Part shown: in pieces, positions 1 to 11,400 of the stretch | How positions within the stretch are numbered: position 1 is the stretch's first letter | How the letters are laid out: each line of letters opens with the position of its first letter | Assembly (NCBI GenBank): GCA_032718565.1 | Contig: JAVGVS010000004.1 | Coordinates: forward strand, 9,993,072 to 10,057,071 | DNA: 64,000 nt | Source of the DNA: Distichodus sexfasciatus | Taxonomy: Eukaryota; Chordata; Actinopteri; Characiformes; Distichodontidae | Reading direction: 5' to 3' | Program-made: the position numbers and the translations under genes | Notes under the pieces: generated by a model | The model's database searches: none | Told to the model about the DNA's origin: nothing | Seen by the model: the letters and a program-made list of their open reading frames with translations, nothing else

Positions 1-98
1 AATATCACTGTTTTCTTATTTCCAAAAACTAAATATGAAACAAATAATAAGTCAATCTGTGTGTCATTCGTACATTCGTTTTTCAAACTGAATCCCCA

Positions 99-120
99 AA
101 ACACACACACACACACACAC

Positions 121-174
<54 letters not shown>

Positions 175-206
175 TATATACATATATACATATATACATA
201 TATAAG
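99..206. repeat. CA/TA dinucleotide microsatellite
   Basis: About eight CA units run into a long TA tract, then degenerate atatatac units. The short open frame across it is a repeat artefact. Confidence 0.9.
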
Positions 207-1024
207 AAGAAAAAAAACGAATATGTTTTCAAATGTACTATTTTCCTATTTTAAAACAGCAAAACAATAAAAAACTTTTAAATCTGTTCACTCAATCGAA
301 ACTTTGAAGATGCCAAATTAATTTAAAACTGTAAGTTGTTACTATGGTTATGTTTAAGTGAATGTGTTAATACGCCACATACACTGTAAAAAATACATAT
401 TTTTCAACATAAATTCAAATGTCATCTTGAAGTTTCAAGCAAAATAATATTGGATATACTAATTGTTTGCACTCATTTAAAGTCTAGTTTTAGGTTTGTA
501 TTGCTCTCAGAAAGAAATCCCAGTTTCACTTAGAACTTTACCTTCTACATGAATGTTATGCGATTTATCTGTAAGATGTAAGAAGGAAGCAGACGCTTCT
601 ATCCAGAGCGTATCAATGTCGCATTCTAGAAAACAAACCTTCCTTTCCTCATATATAAAACTGCACCTAGAGTTTAAAACGGTATGATTGGTAAATAACA
701 AACAACAGCTGTCTTGGAGGATGGAATCTCCTTTGGTTTCCAACATTTGCCTTTTCAACTGTCGAGACGGTTATGAATGGACGTCTTAAAAGCAGCAGAC
801 ACTTGAGACTCGGTCACCATTTTTAGATCGTAAATCTCAAACACCCGTGCATATCTGTCTACTGTAAATGGAATACACAGGTAGAAAGAAGAGATAGTGT
901 TCATCGTTTTTGTTTTGCAAACACTTATCTCAAGACAACAAAAAAGAAAATAACAATTCTATAATGGTAATTTTATAACATGACAAACTGAAAATGTCAA
1001 TTCACGGTGGCATGTAATTTTCGC

Positions 1025-1255
1025 TACTAAGAGACTGCGTGGTAATCATGAGAAAGTTTCTCATTATTATGGGACGCTAAGTTATTGTGTAGGAAAAGTT
1101 CCCATTATTATGAGACAATAAGTCCCAATAATGAGAGAAGTCATAAGAATAAGAAATCTCAATATTATGATAAGTTAATTTGTAATTGTGAGAAAACATA
1201 TCATTATTATAAGAAGTTAGTTAGATCGTAATTACGAGAAAGTTTCTTGATGGTT
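1025..1255. repeat. Degenerate tandem repeat, tctcattattatgaga type
   Basis: Roughly 40-50 bp units built around self-complementary 'tctcattattatgagac' and 'gagaaagttt' recur four to five times with drift. The unit is partly palindromic. No coding capacity. Confidence 0.6.
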
Positions 1256-3529
1256 TGTGGCCACCGGTGAAAAGCTGAGTTCTGAACGCCGGGCTTGAGA
1301 ACGTCGTTGTGACAGTGAGCGGTCTAAGACATTCCCACTTTCAGTCTGCGAACAAGTCACAAAAAAAAAAGTGAAGGAGGAGGAGAAGGCTGTTCCCCAG
1401 TTTTTGATCCTTATACGTCTACTTTCAATCATCCTGTCATCGTCGCCGCTCCCTCATGCTGCCCTGTCGAACGATAAAAATAAACATGTAAAATGATATT
1501 TTAGCTACTTTTCATATAAAGCTGCTTTTGATAGGAATGGAAGTGAATATGTTAAAATTTTAAAATCCATCTTCAAGTTCAGTTGCTGCCTATAGTCTCA
1601 AGTACAACAGCACGGAGACAATTTATAGGCTACTATAACAATCTTTCGTTCACCAAGAAAACAACAACCGCGTCAACAATTGCGAGATCGCTTCTCTGTC
1701 TAACACTTTCTTTCCCTTGTTTTGTAAAGTTGGAATTTCTCTTCTTCAATAATGTCCACAAAAGAATAACTTTATAATAGAGTCTCGTGTCGTGTAGTGC
1801 ACATTTTCATTGGGTAAAAATACTTACATATAACTTTGAAATTATGAAGCATTTTTACTTTAAGCTCTTTTTTTTCTTTTTCTTTTTGCCGTAGAGAACC
1901 CGTTCATGACTTAAAATGTTCAACTCAGCAAGGTGAAACTGATGTTACTGATATTAAAAATGAAATAAGAAAATAATTTTGAGAAATAAATTAGCTTATT
2001 AGCAAGTCGATACCTATTGCTTAATCAATTACCTAAAAGTAGCCTTTAAAAGATTATTGAAAATCATTATTATTCATAACTCAGTAATGATACATACTTC
2101 AAAAGTGCCTGTTTATGCATCCAGGAAAGCTTTAATTAGATATAGGTATCGATGTGGAGACGAAATATGGAATTACATCTTTAAAATCCCAAATAATGTT
2201 ACTTAATATATGCACACGGATCACTTGGCAAATTTCTTTCATTTGACTGCATATTAGGAGGTCAAGGACATTTTTAACGTGAATAAAATGATATTTCTTC
2301 AACACTGGTTGGTTAAGAACCTTTGATGGTTCTTATAAAACCAATACCATCAGTGAGTCGAAAAAGGGACATCTATGCTTCAGTGTTGCATTCAAGTGAT
2401 TATATTACTAAACATGCAATGTTACTTCATACAGCTATGCACTGTCTATGCCGTTTGGTATAGGACTTACCATTATCGTTCATTTGAGTAGCCTATGTAT
2501 CAAGATGTGGGCTACGTTTAATTTTTAAAGCCGAATAAAGTAACTTGACTTTGACAGGCGTGTGAGCATCAGGATTTTTTTTTACTAATTACTTTCATTA
2601 GTGAAGTAATTAGTAAAGCTCAGAGCAAACAGAACGTAATTCATATTTTCGTGTTCTGCACAGCAGATTCCAGTGAAAAGTCACAGCGCCACCTGCCGCT
2701 GGTTATGGATGCGTTTTTCCAATGCATCCAATTTCACTTAATTACAAGAGTTTTGAGAAACTTCCCAGCTTCTGTTCAGCTTCTAAACGTGCTTACTAAG
2801 TCAAGAGGTTGCGTAGATCACATCTTTAGATCATCCGTTGTGTTAAAAACGCTGCAAACTTCGATGTTTTACAAGCAAACCTGGTTTAGATCACAAAAGG
2901 TCATGAAACAAATTAGAAACTCGCGACGCAAAACTGTCATTTAATGCATTACAACATTACAAACAGACACACAGTGCCTTCAGAATGTATTCACCCCTTC
3001 ATCTTTTTTAACTTTATGCTGCAGCCCGATGCTACATTCATTTAAATTTAATTTTATCTCATTAACCTAAACTCAGTATTCCATAACAATTAAAACACAA
3101 TTTAAGAAATGACAGAACTCACAGAACTCAGACCCTTTACTCAGTACTTCAGGGCTGCTAACTCTCACGCAATGAGCGTGAGACACACGCATCTGACTGT
3201 CTTCACATGCTCTCACGCCATACCTCCGATTTCTCACACTGAAAATCTATTTCATCGATCTCAGCCAGGCTGCCCATTGCGTCGGGCCGAACACCACCTG
3301 CGATCGATCAGTTATGCCTTACGCACGGCTGAACAGGCAGAGAGGTGTTCCCTCCTGTGCACACTCCTCTATGGTAGGCCTAATGATGCTGCACTCGAAA
3401 ATTAGGAACACTGCACTATTGCCCATCCTTGGTTCAGAATGTACAATGTTCACAGTATGAAAAGCATGATACGACCACATAGGTGTGCAATAAACACTAC
3501 AGGGTGGGAGTTAAGAGTCAGTTGTGGCC

Positions 3530-3705
3530 TCTGCCTTATTGATGAACTGTAATATTCTGCCAGTGGGGAGAGTCTGAAAGACTTGGTGTCCAGGGTGAGA
3601 GGGATCTGCCACAATCCTTCTTGCCCTTGTCAAGGTCCTGGACTTGTACAGGTGGAAGGCTGCAGCTGATAATCTTCTCAACGGGGCAAATCCACTGTAG
3701 TCTGG
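3530..3705 (-). mobile_element. LINE reverse-transcriptase C-terminal remnant
   Basis: The minus strand reads RARRIVADPSHPGHQVF followed by TLPTGRI. This resembles the conserved end of the reverse-transcriptase region of non-LTR retrotransposons (pattern A-x-x-I-x-x-D-P-S-H-P ... L-P-S-G-R). It is only about 50 codons, with no intact upstream domain, so it is an old fragment. The family cannot be named. Confidence 0.5.
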
Positions 3706-4426
3706 ATGAGTTGTTGATTCATTCTGGCTTTACAGATTGAAAAATAGTTGTGCACTACAAATCATGTCAGAGCGTCTGCTAAATGCTGTAAATGGAATGT
3801 AAATGTCTGCTCTTGTCCTTAGCAGTGGCAGCAATGAGGGTGGATGATGAGTTCCAATTTTTAAAAAGTTGAATAGAGTACGCTTGGGACAAATACGTGT
3901 ATGCTGAAATACAGTACTACAATGCAGAATTGTTTTTTTTTTTTGGTCAAGTTGTTTAGGGAGCATATAGGACGATCATAAAGGCATTTAAACATGGATG
4001 AAGAACATCGAAACAAATCTACTTCGCTCTCATCTACTACATAGTTAATTTGAACTCTTCCCCTCAGGGAGGCATCCTAGATCACCAACAGCAAATAGAA
4101 ACAGCTATAAACATCTATATATCCTTTGTTCCCAATGCAGTTAAGGCAAGAAATAAACCTGGGATTTGTGCCTAGGGATTGCATATATTTACTGATTTTT
4201 TACATATTCCTATACAGTAATGTATGGATATTGCAACTTTGAAATGTATTGTCTGAACAGGTGTCGACTGAAATTGGTTTTTAATGATATGTCTCCATGC
4301 TTTTATGTTGTTATATATTGTACGTCATGGTGAAACCAAAGGAAAATTTCCACATTTGTGGAGAATACAGTTTTTGCATTTGTAATATCAGACAACATAC
4401 AAAATAGACTGTTTTAAGACTCTTAC

Positions 4427-4432
4427 TTTATT
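4427..4432 (-). terminator. Candidate poly(A) signal of ppp1ca
   Basis: AATAAA on the minus strand, about 1.0 kb beyond the stop codon at 5432-5434. It would give a 3' UTR of about 1 kb. No other perfect minus-strand signal was noticed between it and the stop. Inferred from the hexamer only. Confidence 0.4.
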
Positions 4433-5431
4433 GGCCAAGTTCATGATAAAACATTAAAATAAAAATTCTTGTTCAAGTAATATGCTGTACAGACCTACGC
4501 CTTGTCATTAGTAAAGGAAAAAAAAACGCATAGACTAAACTCCTTTTCCTGGTACACATTAACCCTCACCGCTCTCACATCGTTTGGAAGCAACAGAAAA
4601 AAGAAAGAGAAAGAAAAGATGCAAGAATGTTTCATAGTCTCATAAGAATGAGTGGCTTGCCAGAGAAGAAAAAAATCTAACAAGTTAAAGGAAACTACTA
4701 GCGAGTCTCAAAAGTGGGAATATTATGAAAAAAGGTCAATGGTTTCTATAATACTGGTTTTCACTGAACTATTTCATTTTACTTGTCCCTAATATAGCAT
4801 GTATGAAGGTTTACGTTTTGAATTGGCTTGAATAACAATGTTTTTTTTCCCCACAACATTCCACCTTTTGGAGGTGCACTAGTAGTAAACATGGAAAAAA
4901 AAATCAAAAACAGCAAATGTTTCTCTCACACATCACATTACAGTGTGGCAGTGATAGCATGTTTCTCAAACGTGAACACACATACCATTTAGATTGCTTT
5001 AGTAGCTGAAGATTTGTGCTCTTGGCTCTTTAGCCGTTGGATCCTGAGGCTTTTTTTGTTTTTTTAAAGAAAAGAGACATTTCCTTTTAGGTCCAAAAAA
5101 CCAAAACCTCATCCCTAACTGGGACACTATGTCATCACTGTTTCTTCCAAAGAGATGAAGGGACAAATTGAGTCTGGTCCCATTTACCCCAACTGCAAAA
5201 AATGCACACACAAACATCCATTAACTGAATAAAAAATTTAATAATAATAATAACTAAAAAAAAAAAAAAAAACATTCACAGCAACGTTGCCCAGAGAAAG
5301 CAAACGTCGTAACCAAAATGTCCCCCAAAATGCCTTTTACCCAAGTGGAAGGGGGCAAAAGAAATAATAAAAAGAGGAGGAAGAAGAGAAGGAGAGGTAG
5401 AGTGAAGGAGAGGAAAAGTGGTTTGTGGAGG

Positions 5432-8400
5432 TTATTTTTTGGCTTTTCCTCCTTTGGCAGCGTTCCTCGGGGGTGTGATGGGCCGACCCGAGCCAAATCC
5501 CCCTGCACCGCTGTACGTCATGATCTTCTTGTCGGCCGGCTTGAGGATCTGGGAACAGAGAGAGGGAGAGTGAGAGAGCGCCCTAGTGCTTTCGTCTTCA
5601 CATGCCGTCGTTTCTCGCACCCCAACTGCGATGTGAACTTTTGAAGCATAACAGCAACTTCAAATTTGGGACGATTCGTTGGCAGCTGATCAAATTTAAG
5701 CCAAAGGTGTGTCCGCACTTTGACGTCCGTGTCATATCTGTTCCTGCAGCCTCAAACTCCAATTCCCATGAGCGCTTGCAAACCAACAACATGCCTGAAA
5801 ATGTCTATCACTTTATACTCAGTCCCTCAGACATCTAAAGACCCAGTAAGGTGAAAACTGTCCTTGGTTTGGTAACATGTGAAATGTGTGTCTGAAAAGA
5901 TGTTGGGAAACCCCTGAAGTCACTTTTACCATGTTGTGGAGTTATGCAGTTCAACAGTTTTTCACTGCTTTTCACAGTAGGTCTAAGTAGGGTGAGACTA
6001 AAACGCAGCCTGCTTATGTGGAGAGGTTATGTTTAGCATAGCCCTACTCAGATCTACTGCTCTGGCCCTGCCCGCCTGCATAGTGTCATCAGCCTACCTG
6101 CTAGTCTGGGCAAGTTCAGTAAGAGAGTTTGTCATATGTTAAGTCTGAAGCGGTTCCTAATATCTCCATTCCCTCACTGCCGGCGGCTGCTGTTAAACCA
6201 CCAAGTGTAAGTTTACCTATTTTGTGTTATATAAAATGTAATAAACCGTAAAATATGACGTGGATGTTTAACCTGTTGTAAAGAACTCCAAATGATTAGC
6301 GAATGCATGAGAACACGCAGCTAATCCGTATGAGCTAGCTCAGATGTGAATTATAGCGGTGGCGTAATGCATGGCAAAATGTAAGTTAGCGAACTATCTG
6401 CTCTAATCAATCAACTCTCTCATTTTTTCACTGTTCCTCTGTCATTTTAGCCCCATTATTATTTTGATCCTACTGGGTCTTTAACTAAGACACAGACATT
6501 GTGATTTTGTTCCCGTTTGCCGTTTTAGACCTTAGTCTTGCCTATTTGCTTGTAAATTTAACATTAAAGAACTGAAAGAACACTACATTCTGTCCATACT
6601 TACAACACTTATTAATCAAAAATTCTGATATAATAAGTTGAGATACATAATAATATAGTAATCATATCAGAACTGGGCGGTAATAGCATTTTTTTAAGTC
6701 ATCAGCATCAGACCGATGTTTAGATTTGCCCGATATTTTCAGCCAATATTTTATGATACATTTATTAAGTCAGAAAGTTAGCGCTTAAGCCAGGCATGTC
6801 CAAAGTCCAAGGTGGGATTTTATACGGCCGCACATTCTGTCTTAAAATGTATGGCGTTATTTTGAGCCACAATTCTGTGCACGCAGTGGAATGTTCACAA
6901 GCATTTCTTGCCTTTACACGCTCAACTCTGCACGTGCGGAAAAAAAGTTACTAAATAGAGTTTGCCTCACTTAGTGAATGTGAGCTTGCACATGGGCCAT
7001 GTCCACATACAACCGCACTTAATAGTATGGTAGGTAAGGCGCTCTTATCATACTTTATGCGGTAGTATGCATCTCAGAAAATAGCCAGGGTTGTAGCTTA
7101 ACAGCACATGGAGTCACACGTGCCCCAGTTGACTTGGTACACCACATAGGGGCACACTGTGCTCAAAATGCTTCGCCCTTGCTCCACTCTGCTTTCACGC
7201 TCGCCTGACTTGGGGCTATGTTAGAAATGCTAGAACCCGTTGTTTCACATAAATTATGTAAACCGCTCATGGGTAGCTCAGTGATACCTTTAGCCTGATT
7301 GGAAACCGATCAACCCTCCGATCACAGGGCCAAATGCCTAACCACTACACTACCACTGCACCGCCCATGTTGCCTTTAGAGAAGCAGTACCTGGAAGGAG
7401 CACATCAGTGTCTCGTCCACACTCATCATGGCGCCAGCGTTGTCAAACTCTCCACAGTAGTTGGGCGCCGAGAAGAGCGTCACCAACTGTCGCTTGGCGA
7501 AAAACTCGTAACCGTCCTCCACCACCTGCTCACACACATAACAAGAATCTTTAAGGCCTTTCACCCCAAAGCCAAATCTAAAAATTCTGCCTATTTGTTG
7601 CTTTCTGGGAGAGGTCTAATGAAGAGTGCATCTCTTATCTTTTTGATTTTTAAATAAAAGAAACAGATGTGGCAGACTGGACGCAGGGGAGTCACACGAC
7701 AACACACACAGTGAGTGTTTTAAGGGCACAGTAAATAAACAAACACTGGGGAAAGTATTAACAGAAACCTTTTTTCGTTTAACTATAAAACAATCATCAT
7801 AGTCAACTATGTTCTGAATGTCTGTTTCAATTCATTTTCTGGCAGTTTTTTGCAGTTGAGTTCCGGCACCGGTGTTGGGGTTCTGTTTTGGTTGACCCAT
7901 TTACAAAAATACACAAAGAGGCAAATGAGGCTCGGATAACCTGATGTGCTCGGCAGATGAGGTCCATGTCGTGCTTATGCAGGAACTTGGCAACCACATC
8001 GGCGCCAAAGGTGAAGGAGACACCACGGTCGTTCTCGCCCCAACCCATCACGTCCTTGTCCGGGTCGGCCCATAGTAGGTCGCACAGCAGGCCCTGATCC
8101 GGCACGTCGGTGGGGCGCATCACCCTCCGGATCTGCTCCATCGACTGCAGGTCGGGGGAGAGGCCTGGGAGTGGGAAAAATAACACCCATAAAAAGGGCA
8201 AACGCTAAATGAAGAGTTAAAATCCCAAATGACCCCCCAAAAAAGCAGGTTGCCAGTGTGCGATATACACTGTTTACGATAATATTTTAATCGCGAGATT
8301 AAACGATGTGCGAGATTAAATTGAGTATGTAACTCGCTTTAAAAAAACAAACAAAACCAAAACACACGCACACAGTTCAGTCCACTGCGCATGTGCAAAG

Positions 8401-11400
8401 CGAGTTGCATAGGCGTGCACGTTCAGCAAGCCACAAGTTAGCCCCGCTCGCTGCCTCAAAATGAGTGAACAAACGCTGCCAAATGACAAAACAGCCTTGC
8501 AATATATGTCGTTAGAGTTAATTGCCAAACGTGGTTCATTCTCACTCGCGTGGCAGCGGTTTGGTTTTGAAAAGAGTGATGTTGCTCAAAAGACAGCAAT
8601 CTGTAAACTGTGGTAAATCGGTTGCCGTTAAAGACAGCTTAACAACTAATGTGTTTCACCATTTGCGAACTAACCACTGCACAGAATACAAAGAATACAA
8701 AAAGCTTAAGGAGTCAACTGTCCAGGACAAGTCTAACTTACCCAAGGTACAAACACAACAACAACACTCAGCAAACTTTAGCGGACTCATTCTTCAAAAA
8801 AGTGCCTTACGACAAAGAAGTTAGTAATTTCTTTAATAGTGTTAGTCTGTGTAAAACGTGTTCACAAATGCTACTTCTGCAGTATTCGATGGATGTTTAA
8901 TGTTTACAGTGCAGTACAGTATGTTAGATTTGTGTTCTTGCTTGCGTGCTGCACAGTTCAGTTCGTAGCCTGTAACTGTGATGTTCAGGTATTTTATTCC
9001 CGGTGCATTTATAGCTTGTTTACATGAATAGTAGGTGCTCTCATTATAATAGTTTTGTTGGTCTCAGTGCAAATGTTTGTGTACATCCTGTAGGCCACTG
9101 TTCAGTTATGTACTATAATACAACTATACAGTAATCCCTTGTTATTCGCGGGGGTTACGTTCCAAGAACACCCGCGTATAATGAAAAATCGCGTTATTGT
9201 GTTTTGGTTAAAAAAAATGCCTATTTTTATAGTGTAAACCCTAAATATGCCCCCAAATCTGCTCCCAGAACACTTTAATTTCATTTTAAACTCAGTTTAA
9301 TACATTTAAACATTTAATACATAGGTGTAATGACCACTATTTTTTACAGTTCAATAATTTACTGTTCATCAGCGGCGCGTCTTATTGTAGAGAGACAGAC
9401 ATTTGGCGGCGACTGAGCTTAACTGCCTCTTTTAATTTAATTTATAGTACAGTAATAAAACTATTGGGGTTTAAAAAACACTCAAGATGAGTCAGGGACG
9501 GACTGGCAATCTGTATCTCTGGGAAAAAAACGGCTGTCCGATGCACGGCGGCCGTCGGCCTGTCTTTCTTGGCCGAGACGCAAACATTATAAACAATAAT
9601 TAGGTTTAAATTAAAAATATGGAATTCTCTGAAACATACTAAAGTAGAAATGCAAAAAAAATTTAACGAAACGAAAAACAAGAGAATCTCTCAAGATGAG
9701 TCAGGAAAGGCGGATAGGCAATCAGTACTTTAAAAAAAAAACGGCTGTCCGATGCAAGTCCCAGTACAGCATATTTAACCATCCCATTTCTTTGTGTTCT
9801 CGCGACAGTACAAAAACATTTATACAGAATTTACGTTCATATTTATGTTACAAAATTAGGACATTATATTTTTCTTAATAATTTAGCACTAAAATGCATG
9901 AAAAATTATATATTGCAACCAAAAAAAAGCAAAAAAATGTGGATATCTGCAGTTTCCACGAATTTCCGCCAACAATTATTAGTCCAGAAGGCGTCTGGAT
10001 GTGGCCGTGCCACCCCCTACACTGATTTATACTGTAGGCTACTTAGCTGAATTAATATTTGGATTACTATTTATGTTACAAAATGAGTACATTTTTCTTA
10101 ATAACTTAGAAATAAAATGCCTAAAAAATATACCGTCACGAAAAAAGCAACAAAAAAAAAAGTGGAGAATATTTGCAGGTTCCGCGCTGTTGCGGAGATT
10201 TCCGCGTAAAACGAGGAGTTCGGTTCTTGTGAAAAATCCGCGTATGACTGGATCCGCAAGTCCTGATCCACATATAACTGGGGGATTACTGTAATACATA
10301 CTGTAAAAAGTTGACTGGTGAATTTAATGTTTTTGTTTTCCTTCTGTTTTAATTAATTAAATAAATAAGACCTGTTTTCCTTTTCCTTAAGTTACAGTTA
10401 ATTTTTTATTACCGAGACCAAGCTAGATCTTAAGACTTACAAACACATGTTTAAAGAATGCGAAATATCGTGGAATTATCGTTATCATCAAAGTCCCAGA
10501 AAATAAAGATTTTTTTTTCTAATATCACACACCCCTAGTTGCCAGTAAAGGTTTTCAGTGGAACCTGCCTACCTCCATGACAGCAGAAGATCTTCTCATC
10601 AACGATGGCTGCCACCGGGAGGCAGTTGAAACAGTCGGTGAAGGTCTTCCAGAGCTTGATGTTATACCTCCTTTTACCTGTCATTGCGGGGGGAAAAAAA
10701 ACAGGAGCAAAGGGTCTTAAGCATTGCAAATCCCTTCAGGTACATTTCTAGGGCCCTATGAAATCTGTTTTGTTTTTCCCTAAATTCCATTTTTATTCTT
10801 CTGAATTCTGTGTTTTACGTTATAATCATATTTATTCCCCTAAAAAGTGTCTAATTATGGAGTGGATGGGGGAAAAAAGAACAATGCAATAGGAAAAAGA
10901 ATCTCACATTAAATGACTGTTATTCAACTTGAACAAATGGCTTGGGTTCGTGCAAAACGAAACGTTTTTGACAGTAAGTGGTCGTCACGTGTTCTTACGG
11001 GTGCAGTCTATCGTGTGCTGGCAAAACTTACAAAAGAGTTCTCCCGATTCATAAAAATCTTTCTGCTCTAAACTTAGCACTATGAGTCGAATTCTGTAAT
11101 TTTTTTGAGGACTTCAGTGTTTCAGCGAGCCTCTTTGATTAGAGGCTCGAAAATTGATTAGAAACCATTGCTTTGCTCACACACCGATATCAGCAAATTA
11201 TACGACATTCCGCGTTTTATAACGGATTCCATTTTATTTGTTGAATTCTGCGATTCTGTCCGCGTTTTCCGCATTGCGGAAATCATAGGGCCCTACATTT
11301 CCCATTAAAGGAAACTCTTAATGCAAATTTGGTATTAAGGGTGCTGCAAAGTTGCCTATAGATCCAGAATGCTAGGTTAGAAATAAAGACAGAGAAGGTT

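Larger units (their letters stand above)
1..5431. other. Gene-poor flank
   Basis: Apart from the repeats listed separately and the likely ppp1ca 3' UTR (4427-5431), no exon could be supported on either strand. The ORFs are short, lack splice signals in phase, and lie in AT-rich sequence. A moderately GC-rich patch at 1250-1450 has no convincing reading frame. Confidence 0.5.
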
